A stretch of 64,000 bases of DNA from Alphaproteobacteria bacterium (GTDB lineage Bacteria > Pseudomonadota > Alphaproteobacteria > Micropepsales > Micropepsaceae): assembly GCA_013697055.1 (NCBI GenBank), contig JACCXK010000101.1, positions 1 to 64,000 of the forward strand. The letters are read 5' to 3'. Position numbers and translations under genes: made by a program. Positions 20,610 through 30,570 of the stretch are shown here, in pieces; position 1 is the stretch's first letter, and every line of letters starts with the position of its first letter. The notes under the pieces were generated by a model. That model saw only the letters and a list, made by a program, of their open reading frames with translations, searched no databases and was not told where the DNA came from.

Positions 20610-21929
20610 ATGCGCGACATCTTTCTGGTTGTCGCAGTCATGATCGGACTGGGCTTCACCCTTAGGTTTCCTTTTGTCGGGGTCCTGATGTGGGTGTGGT
20701 TTACCCTTATGTCGCCCCACATGGAGGCTTATGGCTTTAGCCAGACGCTTCCGCTCAATTTTGCAATCGTCGTCGTAACGGGGATTTCCTGGTTTTTTTC
20801 GAAAGAGCCTAAAACTCTGAGGGTCCATAGTATCACGGTGTTGTTGCTCGCTTTCTTGGTATGGCTAACGATCAACTCGTTTTTTGCTTTTGCGCCGAGT
20901 TTCTCATGGCCTTATTGGGATCGTTTTTGGAGAGTGTTTGCGCTGGGTTTTATAGTTTCCTCCCTCGCCACGAACAAAATTCGAATAGAGGCCATTCTAT
21001 GGTGCGCAGCTATTTCCTTAATGTACTACGGCGTGAAAGGTGGTTTGTTTACCCTGGCAACGGGCGGCAATTACCGTGTCCTCGGACCGCTTGGTACGGC
21101 CATTGGTGACAACAATGCGTTGGCACTCGCACTCCTCTTGATCTTGCCAGTTATAGAATATTTGCGTTCGACAGTGAGATCTAGGGCGCTCTCGCTGACT
21201 TTACTGGGGTGCATGGCACTAATCGGTATTGCCGTTTTAGGAAGCTATTCGCGAGGTGCCTTCATCGCGATGGCGGTTTTGGGCCTGGTTGCTGTCGTTC
21301 AAAGCAAGAGGAAGTTCCTATATTTGTCGGCGATAGGGAGTTTTGCGATTCTCGCATTACTGCTAATGCCTCAGAGTTTTTATGATCGTATGAATACGAT
21401 CGGTTCGGCAAAGACTGATGGTTCGTTCATGGGCCGATGGACGGCGTGGCAGGTGGCTACCAAGTACGCGATAGACCATTTCCCGTTTGGAGCGGGTTTT
21501 TATGCACCTCAGTTACGATCAATCTACAATTACTATTTTCCGGCTGAGTTTCCCCATGCAGCCCACAGCATTTATTTCCAAGTGTTGGGCGAGCACGGCT
21601 TCATAGGCCTTGCGATTTATCTCGCTATACTGGTGATAGCAGCTCTAAGTTTTCTAAAGTTGGCGCGGCGCGATCTTGAGGGCACAGATGCCAGCTGGAT
21701 TCCCAGTCTGTCGCGATCGTGTCTCAGCATCATAATCGCATTCTGCGTCGGTGGCGCTGCATTGAGCGTGGCCTATTACGACCTATTCATCATTATAATC
21801 TGCTTGATCCCGCCATTAACCGTGATGGCCGACGCGGCAACCTTGAAAAAACGCAAAAAGAACTCGTCCGCCGCACAAAGTTCTAGGAGTGGCGTTGAAT
21901 CCGACGGTCAATTCCCGGCGCCCTCATGA
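20610..21929 (+). CDS. O-antigen ligase/polymerase-family protein, exosortase A-associated putative O-glycosylation ligase
   Basis: MRDIFLVVAVMIGLGFTLRFPFVGVLMWVWFTLMSPH; polytopic; GSYSRGAFIAMAV and HAAHSIYFQVLGEHGFIGL Wzy_C-like motifs. Confidence 0.88.
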   Translation: MRDIFLVVAVMIGLGFTLRFPFVGVLMWVWFTLMSPHMEAYGFSQTLPLNFAIVVVTGISWFFSKEPKTLRVHSITVLLLAFLVWLTINSFFAFAPSFSWPYWDRFWRVFALGFIVSSLATNKIRIEAILWCAAISLMYYGVKGGLFTLATGGNYRVLGPLGTAIGDNNALALALLLILPVIEYLRSTVRSRALSLTLLGCMALIGIAVLGSYSRGAFIAMAVLGLVAVVQSKRKFLYLSAIGSFAILALLLMPQSFYDRMNTIGSAKTDGSFMGRWTAWQVATKYAIDHFPFGAGFYAPQLRSIYNYYFPAEFPHAAHSIYFQVLGEHGFIGLAIYLAILVIAALSFLKLARRDLEGTDASWIPSLSRSCLSIIIAFCVGGAALSVAYYDLFIIIICLIPPLTVMADAATLKKRKKNSSAAQSSRSGVESDGQFPAPS

Positions 21930-21965
21930 ACGCGAATGGCGAATCATTGGCAGGTAACAAGGGGC

Positions 21966-23105
21966 CTAAATTACGGCGCCGCGAAGCAGTGCTTCGTAGG
22001 CCGAAAACATCTTTACCTGGGAAAAATCTTCACGGGCTTTGATTTGGTTGTGTGCCCCGATATGCTCGGCCTGCCGCGATTCCAATAGAGTGCCCAAATT
22101 AAGCGCCAGTGTTTCCGCATCGTCACCCCGAATGAATTCACGGTTTCCGGCGGACACCATTTCCCGCACGTCGCCGACATCGGTGCTTACTACAGGTAAG
22201 CCCGCGGCCATCGCCTCGATCACTGAGAGGGGCATCTGCTCAGTATCAGAGGACAACACATATATAGAAAGGCTCGCATAGACTCTTTCGGTATCCGTAC
22301 GGTGGCCCAGGAAAATCACATCTTCACCCAAACCAAGACGCTCCACCTGTTCTTCGAGAATAGAGCGCTCCGGCCCGTCCCCGGCTATGACCAATCGGCA
22401 GGGCATATTCTCGCGCAAGGTTCGGAAGGCTTCTATCAGTCGCGGCAAGTTCTTTTCGCGGCGAAGTGCGGCTACAGTGCCGATGGTTGGCGCACCGGCA
22501 GGCACAATCGGCTCTGCACCGGCAGCGAAGCGTTCACAGTCGATGCCGTTGGGCACAAAGTGAACTATATGAGGATCGAGTTTCCAGATCCCAGTGGCGA
22601 TCTGCTCTAGTTTGTGGGACGCCACGACAACTTGGCTTCGGCCCAATAAGGCTCGCCGCGCCAAGGCGCGGCGCGGAAGCTGTCTGGCGGCCTCTTCTGG
22701 ACCGAATCCGTCTTCTATGTGGATGTGACGCACCAGGCCGGGCCAATTTGCGAGTGCCCATTCAATACTTCCCCAATTATGGGTGACCAGCACGTCCGGC
22801 TTAATGCCACCTAAGAATTTTCGAAACATTCGCAGGTTTGCGAATATCTTGGCTTTATCGATGTCGAACGAACGGAAAGTGATGTCGAGACTGGGATCTA
22901 GCAAGCTCTTGCAGTCAAACTGATTGTCCATCGCGACGATGATGTGCCGAAAAGAGCGCCCTAGATGATTGGCCAAGGCTGCAAATCGCACCTGTGGGCC
23001 GCCCACGCGGAATGTTGCAAAAACCGTGACTTGCAACACAGCCTCGGCGTCGCTCGTCCTACCCGCCACTGTCGAAAGCCCGCGAGAAAAATTGCTGCGG
23101 ATCAT
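21966..23105 (-). CDS. GT4-family glycosyltransferase
   Basis: VPNGIDCERF, VAALRREKNLPRLIEAF, VLSSDTEQMPLSVIEAMAAGLPVVSTDVGDV. Confidence 0.85.
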   Translation of the reverse strand: MIRSNFSRGLSTVAGRTSDAEAVLQVTVFATFRVGGPQVRFAALANHLGRSFRHIIVAMDNQFDCKSLLDPSLDITFRSFDIDKAKIFANLRMFRKFLGGIKPDVLVTHNWGSIEWALANWPGLVRHIHIEDGFGPEEAARQLPRRALARRALLGRSQVVVASHKLEQIATGIWKLDPHIVHFVPNGIDCERFAAGAEPIVPAGAPTIGTVAALRREKNLPRLIEAFRTLRENMPCRLVIAGDGPERSILEEQVERLGLGEDVIFLGHRTDTERVYASLSIYVLSSDTEQMPLSVIEAMAAGLPVVSTDVGDVREMVSAGNREFIRGDDAETLALNLGTLLESRQAEHIGAHNQIKAREDFSQVKMFSAYEALLRGAVI

Positions 23106-25158
23106 TTGCGGGTGCCCATTGCAGAGTTTCTTTGACGTCCTTGCAATCAAAGTCGGCCTTCAGGCCCCGAGATAGGATATCACGCAATGACGGTAGCGGC
23201 ACCTTACGTCCCGCGATCCGCTTGATAGCCCATTTTCCGAGTTCATCTGCATAAAGCATATAAGGATTTTTCGGATGAAACTTCAGTGGTCGATGTAGTG
23301 CCTGCCCAAGTGCCTCTATATAGACCCGGGCAGTCGGCCGGACATCTCCTACTAGATTGAAGGCCGCGCCGTAGGCGCGAGGCTCCTTGGTGGAGGAAAG
23401 TATTGCATCGGCCACGTCATTGACGAGAACAAAGGGTAGGGGATTGCGCCCTTCGTTCCAGCCAATGCAATGCTGTTCATTGTTGAAGAAGCCCAGACCC
23501 GAATGAAAGGGTGATGTTCCAGCGCCCACCACCAGCCCTGGTCTGAGGACGCATACCGACAACTTACCTTCGCTGTGCAGCTGCATCAGATATTCGTCAG
23601 ACATTGCCTTTGCGCGGGAATAGAAAGCGCGTTCTTCGGCCTTCTTGTCAGGCGGCGTATTCCCGGTAACGGGCTTATTTTGCGATCCTAGATAAAGTGA
23701 GGCGATCGAGCCAACATGGACCAACTTGGAAATTTGCGCCTTCTGACAGGAAATGGCGACGTTTTGCACTCCTCCAAGCATGGCGTCTCGAATCTCCTCC
23801 CAACTGCCGCTCCCGCCGCCATGGGCGAGGTTGACCACAACCGACGCCCCACGGATGGCGGCGGCAACCTGCTCGGGGTTTCCTATGTCGCCTCGATGCA
23901 CCGTAACGCCGCCGTCCTGAAAAATCGCGGGCAGGTTGCCGATGTTGCGCGCCATGACAGCCACCGTGAGGCCATCAGCACGCAGTCGCTTGACCAGCGC
24001 AGTTCCAATAAATCCAGTGCCCCCAAGCACTGCTATGTCTGGATCTCCCGCAAGTTTAGGAACAGGCGGCTGCATCGACCGGGGTGCAGGCATGATCTGG
24101 TCGGCGATGCGATCGCAGATACCAACCAGCGCGCTGCCAAAACGTCCGTCGGAAAGCGGCGGTGCCATTTGGTCCGCTGCAGCATGAAAAGCGCGTATGC
24201 TTTCGCGCATCGAGATATAGAACCCATCGGAGCGCGCGGCCAGACCAAGCATGGAGAGGCCGTAATTTTTGAAATTTGCGAAACTCCCACTCATGGTTGA
24301 CCGCGCACCGTCGAATCCGCGCAGAAGATGATCCAACGGGTCCAGCCAGCGAGTCCGAGTTACTTCCCAGAATTGATTGGTCAACATATCGGCGACCAAT
24401 AACCCGTCATCGCAAATGACGCTGACCTGCCAGAACGGAAAATTCTGGCCTACCGCAAAGCGAAAGCTCGCTGGGAGATGCTGTCCCGAAAGCGATGCCG
24501 TAAATGAAGAGTAAAAGTCCACTCCCGGTGCAATTTCTGTGGGGGCATCGCCGACCGCCTGGATCGCGCCTATCTCCCCACACAGCGCCATGATTTGCGA
24601 AAGGGGATGAACCGCCTGCTCTAACAGGATGTTGCGAGGCTGGCGGAACATCCAATGACCAAACTGACGGGACGCCATCTGACGCAACGGCGCATGATAC
24701 ACCATGTTCAAAAACCGCGGTACGCCCAGCGCATGTTTTGCTGCCGCCTCTCGTAGCTTGGCGAATGCGGGGTGATAGACAAAGTTTTGATTGACACCGA
24801 GAATCGCGGTGCCACTCGAAAATCCCGTAAGCAGTTCGCAATCCTGCCGACTGGTGGCCAGAGGCTTTTCTGCCAAGACAGCCTTGCCGGCCCGGAGCAG
24901 GGGCGCAGCAATGGCGGCGTGAAGATCGGGGGGGACCAGCACATGGGCGCGATCGAAGGCGTCGGCTGAGATCGCTTCATCAACTGAAGTAAAAGAAGCT
25001 GCAATCTTGTACTTGCGCGCCAAACGGTCACGCACTTCGGCTCTGGGATCTACGATTGCAGAAATTGGCAGCTTCAGCGCCGTCAGGGCCTCTGCGTGCA
25101 CGTCGGCGATGTTGCCGGCACCGATAAGACCAACGCGTAGGGGAGCTCCTGAGTTCAC
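23059..25158 (-). CDS. Fusion: Gfo/Idh/MocA oxidoreductase + NAD-dependent epimerase/dehydratase (SDR)
   Basis: N-term LRVGLIGAGNIADVHAEAL...VLAEKPLATS; C-term DIAVLGGTGFIGTALVKRL...VVNLAHGGG...YSRAKAMSDEYL; one continuous 699 aa frame. Confidence 0.85.
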   Translation of the reverse strand: MNSGAPLRVGLIGAGNIADVHAEALTALKLPISAIVDPRAEVRDRLARKYKIAASFTSVDEAISADAFDRAHVLVPPDLHAAIAAPLLRAGKAVLAEKPLATSRQDCELLTGFSSGTAILGVNQNFVYHPAFAKLREAAAKHALGVPRFLNMVYHAPLRQMASRQFGHWMFRQPRNILLEQAVHPLSQIMALCGEIGAIQAVGDAPTEIAPGVDFYSSFTASLSGQHLPASFRFAVGQNFPFWQVSVICDDGLLVADMLTNQFWEVTRTRWLDPLDHLLRGFDGARSTMSGSFANFKNYGLSMLGLAARSDGFYISMRESIRAFHAAADQMAPPLSDGRFGSALVGICDRIADQIMPAPRSMQPPVPKLAGDPDIAVLGGTGFIGTALVKRLRADGLTVAVMARNIGNLPAIFQDGGVTVHRGDIGNPEQVAAAIRGASVVVNLAHGGGSGSWEEIRDAMLGGVQNVAISCQKAQISKLVHVGSIASLYLGSQNKPVTGNTPPDKKAEERAFYSRAKAMSDEYLMQLHSEGKLSVCVLRPGLVVGAGTSPFHSGLGFFNNEQHCIGWNEGRNPLPFVLVNDVADAILSSTKEPRAYGAAFNLVGDVRPTARVYIEALGQALHRPLKFHPKNPYMLYADELGKWAIKRIAGRKVPLPSLRDILSRGLKADFDCKDVKETLQWAPANDPQQFFSRAFDSGG

Positions 25159-25470
25159 TGTCGTCCACTCCAGCTAGAGATCATAAATGCGGTACCTAGT
25201 TAACCCGCAATACGACATTTATTGTTAAGAAACCTTACACACGCCAAAACGTATTCCGACTTGGACATGGCTGTGGTTGGGATACTGGCCTTCTAGCACA
25301 GGCCGCGAGAAACTCAACTCTAATGGCAGAAAGGATCGTTGATCTCGCCCCATGTGTTTCGAACCAACGGAAAATGTGGGTGCTATCAGGCATGCGGACG
25401 CGAAGACGCGCTCGATTTTAGCGCACGAGACTTACCCCACCAATTGCGTGAGACCCGAATACTCCATGGC

Positions 25471-25491
25471 AGTCAGCAGTATTTGCTGACT
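25471..25491. repeat. Perfect 8-bp inverted repeat AGTCAGCA-GTATT-TGCTGACT
   Basis: Read directly upstream of the beta-helix gene. Confidence 0.8.
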
Positions 25492-25660
25492 CTATAGGCT
25501 TCCAAAATATATGTGTTTTGAGGTGCGTAGCATGCACCGGGGTCCTTTAGTCTCGATATTATTGAATTCGGGCTTGACCGGTTGGGTTTGGGCGGACAGC
25601 CTACCGATCACGGTAGAGCATTGGTCAAAGGACCATCGTCAGCAACAGCAAGGGTTCTCA

Positions 25661-26992
25661 GTGAACAAACGTTTGACACCAGTTGGCCGTCGTTCAAAAG
25701 TAACGTTGCTGTCGCGGCGCAACGTGCTGTCCGGCGGCGCTTTTGCCTTGGTGGCGGCGCCCTCGCATGCGGCAGCACCGGGACCGACGTCAGGGCAGTA
25801 CCTCTCTACGTCAGGCAAAAACACTGCCGCTCCAGCCCGTGCGTCAGCGATTTCCCATGAAATCTTGGAGGTCGGCCCCGGCAAGAAATACCGCACTTTG
25901 ACAGAGGCGGGGTGTTTTATGAATTCGATCCCTCGGTGGAATAACGGGTATACCGATCCCGCTACGATCGAGCGCATGGGGTTTCGAATTATCATCAGCC
26001 CTGGACCTCCGGGATATTACACCAACGACAGCGGGTCACACTCTCGGCGGTGGCCGTCGCTGGTCGGATGGCCGCCCTACGAAGGAATGCTGCTAGGGCC
26101 GGTGATCATTGAGGGCGAGGCTGGCAAACCGGCGCCTGTCCTGGATACTGACGGTTCTGGGGATGGTGTGCTTTATTATCAGACGGGCCTTTTCGCCACC
26201 GGTAGCTGCGATGCCACGTTTCGGCATCTGATTTTTCGGGGATTTCGACGGCATGACGATATCGGCAACTATGCGGCGGTACGCCTAGGGCAGACCTTTG
26301 CAAAGATACCTATGAATAGTCACGTGCTTTTTGAAGATTGTGAATTCAGTGGTTGCGATACCGGCATCATGGGGGGAGCCGTCGGCCAGTCTCTTACCTT
26401 ACGACGCTGCTATTTCCACGATAACGGGAATGATACCGGTCGCGTTCATAATATCTACTTTTCTGATGGCGATACGTTGACCGTTGAAGATACGTTATCG
26501 ACCCGCTGCAAGATCGGTCATTTGCTGAAAACGCGCGCGGCAAAAACGATAATTCGCAATACGCGTCTTATTGGAAATGGCGGAACTGAAAGTGCCTGTT
26601 TGGATGTGCCCGACGGCGGTATCCTAGACATTGATGGGTTGGTCTGCGAGAAGTCCCCGGGTACCGATGCGCACTGGGTCATTCACTATTCCGGGGAAAA
26701 CCAGGACGCTGCCGGCGTTCCTTTTCACATTCCTTCTGGTATCACAATCCGGGATTTAACTATGGTGGCACCTCAGACGATGTTGCGACGTCCGGGATTT
26801 AATAGCTTCATAGGGTTTGCAAACCAGAGCGGGTTGGGGGCTGCGTCGTCGGGAAAAGGCTCGTATATGGTAACACCCAAGACCGATGGGGTGAAGGTTT
26901 ACGGGTTGAGCGAAAGATCCGCCGGTCTTCCGTGTACGGTCTTGCAGACCAAACCTCTGCTGGATTTGCGCTCGCCCGTACACAACACATAA
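25661..26992 (+). CDS. Secreted right-handed parallel beta-helix protein with Tat-like signal
   Basis: Probable GTG start after AAGGG; twin-Arg SRRNVLSGGAFALVAAPSHAAA; repetitive FEDCEFSGCDTGIMGG...LTLRRCYFHDNG beta-helix rungs. Confidence 0.7.
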   Translation: MNKRLTPVGRRSKVTLLSRRNVLSGGAFALVAAPSHAAAPGPTSGQYLSTSGKNTAAPARASAISHEILEVGPGKKYRTLTEAGCFMNSIPRWNNGYTDPATIERMGFRIIISPGPPGYYTNDSGSHSRRWPSLVGWPPYEGMLLGPVIIEGEAGKPAPVLDTDGSGDGVLYYQTGLFATGSCDATFRHLIFRGFRRHDDIGNYAAVRLGQTFAKIPMNSHVLFEDCEFSGCDTGIMGGAVGQSLTLRRCYFHDNGNDTGRVHNIYFSDGDTLTVEDTLSTRCKIGHLLKTRAAKTIIRNTRLIGNGGTESACLDVPDGGILDIDGLVCEKSPGTDAHWVIHYSGENQDAAGVPFHIPSGITIRDLTMVAPQTMLRRPGFNSFIGFANQSGLGAASSGKGSYMVTPKTDGVKVYGLSERSAGLPCTVLQTKPLLDLRSPVHNT

Positions 26993-27115
26993 ACCGGCCG
27001 AGTCCATAATAGACCGGCGCAAGAGCCTCTTTTCTTTGGCCGTCCGGGATAAATTGCCAAGGCGACGTCTTCCGGTTTACGCTGCAATCCTACAAGACAC
27101 GAGAAGCGCTCATAA

Positions 27116-29167
27116 ATGACGGTTCTTTGGCCTGCCGTTGGTTATCAGCTGGTCGCGATTGTTTATGCCGTGTTCTCGGGAATGGTCGCCAGCCGCGGAT
27201 CCCGGTCGCGCGTGTCGTTCTTTTTTCTCGGCGCAACGGCAGCCACGGCGGTTTGCGCCCAGCTTTTCGTTTTTACCGCCTACGATCTGCTTCCCGACGA
27301 TTTGCTGTTCAATCTCGCAGGTGTTTTACGGGATAGCGCCTGGCTCGTATTTTCTCTTACCTTGATGTACCCCCAGATGGGGCAACGCAATTATTGGCGC
27401 GCCGCAGCGGTTGCTGCGGCCATGCTGACTGTGCTCCAGCTTTTCCTCTATTCGACATCGCTTACATTCGGAAATCTGGCTGGTGTTTCGATTGACATCA
27501 CGCTCGTCCGCGTGATCACCACGATATTGTCCTTCGTCCTAATAGAGAATGTGCTGCGCAATGCACCGCGTGCCGATTTCTGGGCCTTGAAGCACTGGGC
27601 AATCGGCCTTTCCGCTATGCTCGTTTTTCAACTTATCGTCCGAATTCCGGAATTTCTTACCCACACATACAATTCAAGCCTGGTGCTGGCCGATCCGCTG
27701 GTGACGCTCATCGTTCTGCCGCTTTTCGTCATCTGTTCTGCACGGCTGCCGCAGCTTCAGCTGCGCATACATTCTTCGCGCACCTTTGTCTTTCACACCG
27801 CCACGCTGATCGCGGTGGGGGTGTTGCTGCAAGGCACCGCCTTTGCGGCTTGGTACGTCCGGTCCTATGGCGGCACCAACGGCACGGCCTTGGCGCTCAC
27901 CGTCGCCTTTGGCGGGATTGTCGGCGTGGTGGCCGCGCTCGTATCGGGCGCCGTCCGCTCGCGCATCCGGCTTATGATCAATAAGAATTTTTTCAACCTG
28001 AAGTATGACTACAGGGTCGAGTGGGAGAGAGCGATTCGCGGTCTGACCGCCAGCCCAGAAAAAAGCGCCGCCGAGCGCGCTTTGCGCGTCCTATGCAATC
28101 TCTTGGACACCTCGGGGGGCGCCATCTGGTTATATCAGGAAAGCTGGCGACAATTTAAGCTTTCCGGAAAGCTCGGCGCGTCGGTTTCCATGCCTTCGCT
28201 ATCGGAGGGTGATGACAGAATTGAACTGCTTCGCGAGGATGACCGGCCATTTGTGGAATTTTCCGGAGAAGAAAACGACAAACCCCTCCTGGCTTTTAAA
28301 AGCTTTGTAGATGACGGCTGGGTTGTCCTGCCCCTGCGCTACCGCTCCACGCTGGTCGGGTTTGTTGTGCTGAACCGGCCGCGGGTATCCCGAACACTCG
28401 ATTGGGAGGACGAAAGCCTGGTGCGGATCCTGGCAATGCAGGCTACAGCCCACCTGGTCCAAGAGGAAACCGCGCAGTCGCTTGCCGACGCCCGGCAGCT
28501 TGAGGACTTTAACAAGCGCTTCGCTTTTGTCGTGCATGATATCAAGAACACGATCGGACAATTGAGCCTTTTGGTACGCAACATCGCCCAGTTTGGGGAC
28601 CAGAAGGAGTTCCGGGACGACATGGTTATTACCCTGTCCAATTCTGTCGAGCGGTTGGAGGCCATGCTGAAGGGGCTGACGGTGGTAGGGACAAATAATC
28701 CAGCGCCGGGGGCCAGATTCCATGTCGTTGATTTAAATGAGTTATTTGCGGATTTTGTTGCAAAAAAAACGGATTTGGGATACCTAATAGCACTGCAAAT
28801 GCCCACCACTCCTTCACCAGTTAATACAGATTCCGTTGCTTTATCGCGAGTACTTGAGCACGTTGTTTCCAATGCCTTTGAGGCGTCGGAACCCGGCGCT
28901 CCCGTGGAAATCGATCTCTCGGTGGCCGGGGCCTTGTTTAAAATTGTGGTGACAGACCGAGGAGCCGGGATGACACAGCAGTTTATCGATGAAGAGCTTT
29001 TCCGGCCGCTGCGCTCCACAAAGCGCGGCGGCTTTGGTGTCGGGGGTTATCAGATTCGCGAATTGATGCGTGATCTTGGCGGTGACGTCAGTGTGGAGAG
29101 TGTCGTGGGAAGCGGCACGCGTGTGATCTTGTCTCTGCCGAGAACGCCGGCCCTTGTCAAATCATGA
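27116..29167 (+). CDS. prsK: PEP-CTERM system histidine kinase PrsK
   Basis: Polytopic N-terminus, GAF-like region, FAFVVHDIKNTIGQLSLLVRN H-box, DRGAGM and GFGVGGYQIRELMRDLGG ATPase motifs; next to PrsR. Confidence 0.9.
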   Translation: MTVLWPAVGYQLVAIVYAVFSGMVASRGSRSRVSFFFLGATAATAVCAQLFVFTAYDLLPDDLLFNLAGVLRDSAWLVFSLTLMYPQMGQRNYWRAAAVAAAMLTVLQLFLYSTSLTFGNLAGVSIDITLVRVITTILSFVLIENVLRNAPRADFWALKHWAIGLSAMLVFQLIVRIPEFLTHTYNSSLVLADPLVTLIVLPLFVICSARLPQLQLRIHSSRTFVFHTATLIAVGVLLQGTAFAAWYVRSYGGTNGTALALTVAFGGIVGVVAALVSGAVRSRIRLMINKNFFNLKYDYRVEWERAIRGLTASPEKSAAERALRVLCNLLDTSGGAIWLYQESWRQFKLSGKLGASVSMPSLSEGDDRIELLREDDRPFVEFSGEENDKPLLAFKSFVDDGWVVLPLRYRSTLVGFVVLNRPRVSRTLDWEDESLVRILAMQATAHLVQEETAQSLADARQLEDFNKRFAFVVHDIKNTIGQLSLLVRNIAQFGDQKEFRDDMVITLSNSVERLEAMLKGLTVVGTNNPAPGARFHVVDLNELFADFVAKKTDLGYLIALQMPTTPSPVNTDSVALSRVLEHVVSNAFEASEPGAPVEIDLSVAGALFKIVVTDRGAGMTQQFIDEELFRPLRSTKRGGFGVGGYQIRELMRDLGGDVSVESVVGSGTRVILSLPRTPALVKS

Positions 29168-30537
29168 AAAGATCTGCTGCGACAGCCGCGCAAAGCGAAG
29201 AACGTACGGAAGAACGGGTCTTGTTGGTTGAAGACGACCTGGGCCTGCAGAAGCAGATGCGCTGGGCGCTTTCACCCTATGTCGTCGATGTCGCGGGATC
29301 TCGCGTTGAAGCCCTGGAAAAAATTGGCAATTCGACTTTCCGCGTCGTTATTCTAGACCTCGGATTGCCTCCTGACGAAAACGGCGCCAGCGAGGGCTTA
29401 AAAACCCTCGATGAAATCCTGAACGCGGCGCCGCGGATCAAGGTCATTGTTGCGAGCGGAAATGTTGAGCGCGCCAACGCGGTCAAGGCGGTGGCGAACG
29501 GCGCCTTTGATTTCATCGCAAAACCGATCGACAGCGAAATTCTCAAGCTGGTCATCAGCCGCGCTCTGCGGATGTCCGAGTTGGAGGAGGAAAACACCCA
29601 GCTACGCGAGCTTTCTGCCGGCGGCAATGACGGCCTGGTCTATGCGTCGCCGAAAATGACCCAGATTGCGCGGATGCTGGACCGGGTTGGTCCCATGGAT
29701 GTCAGTGTTTTGCTGACGGGCGAAACCGGCACCGGCAAGGATGTCATGGCGCGTGCATTGCACCAGGTCTCACGGCGCAAGGCGCAACCCTTTATTGCGA
29801 TCAATTGCGCCTCGATTCCGGAGAATTTGCTGGAAAGCGAGTTGTTCGGCCATGAGCGCGGCGCCTTCACCGGCGCAGTCAAGCGGACGCATGGCAAGTT
29901 CGAGATGGCGGACCAGGGAACACTGTTTCTCGATGAAATCGGCGACATGCCGATGCCCTTGCAGGCCAAGCTGTTGCGCTTCCTGCAGGAACGCCGGCTG
30001 GAACGGGTCGGCGGCCGCGAGTCCATCACCGTCGATGTCCGCCTGATCACCGCGACAAACCAGAAGCTGGAAAAACTGATCGCCGAAGGCAAATTTCGCG
30101 AAGACCTCTATTATCGCATCAACGACGTCCTCATCGATCTCCCCGCGCTTCGGGAACGAGAAACTGACTCGGTCCTATTGGCGCAATACTTCCTCAACAA
30201 ATTCAACAAGGCCCTGTCCAAGCATGTCGCCGGGTTTACCGACGATGCGCTGGGCGCGATATCGCGCCATTCCTGGCCCGGCAATGTCCGCGAACTGGAA
30301 AGCCGCGTGAAACGCGCCGTCATCATGGCCGAGAGCAAGCGCATCACCGCGCAGGATCTCGATCTGGAGGCCGCCGTGGGCGCGTTCCGCGACCTGAACA
30401 TGCGCAAGGAAGTCGAAAACCTGGAAAAGCGGCTTGTGGCCGAGGCGCTGGCCTGTACGGACGGCAATATTTCCAAGGCGGCCAAGCTTCTCGGCATCAG
30501 TCGGCCCCATCTCTACAGCCTTATCGGCCAAGATTAA
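29164..30537 (+). CDS. prsR: PEP-CTERM-box response regulator PrsR (sigma-54-interacting)
   Basis: Receiver domain LLVEDD..ILDLGLPP, Walker A GETGTGKD, intact GAFTGA, C-terminal Fis-type HTH (NISKAAKLLGISRPHLYSLI). Confidence 0.93.
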   Translation: MKRSAATAAQSEERTEERVLLVEDDLGLQKQMRWALSPYVVDVAGSRVEALEKIGNSTFRVVILDLGLPPDENGASEGLKTLDEILNAAPRIKVIVASGNVERANAVKAVANGAFDFIAKPIDSEILKLVISRALRMSELEEENTQLRELSAGGNDGLVYASPKMTQIARMLDRVGPMDVSVLLTGETGTGKDVMARALHQVSRRKAQPFIAINCASIPENLLESELFGHERGAFTGAVKRTHGKFEMADQGTLFLDEIGDMPMPLQAKLLRFLQERRLERVGGRESITVDVRLITATNQKLEKLIAEGKFREDLYYRINDVLIDLPALRERETDSVLLAQYFLNKFNKALSKHVAGFTDDALGAISRHSWPGNVRELESRVKRAVIMAESKRITAQDLDLEAAVGAFRDLNMRKEVENLEKRLVAEALACTDGNISKAAKLLGISRPHLYSLIGQD

Positions 30538-30570
30538 CTTGGCACACAAATGCCAATTGGAGTTCATTCC

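Noticed and set aside
30540-30557. TTGGCACACAAATGCCAA between prsR and prsT as a sigma-54 promoter
   Set aside because: GG-to-GC spacing is 9, not 10, and the -12 element is not TTGC; it is simply a 6-bp inverted repeat.
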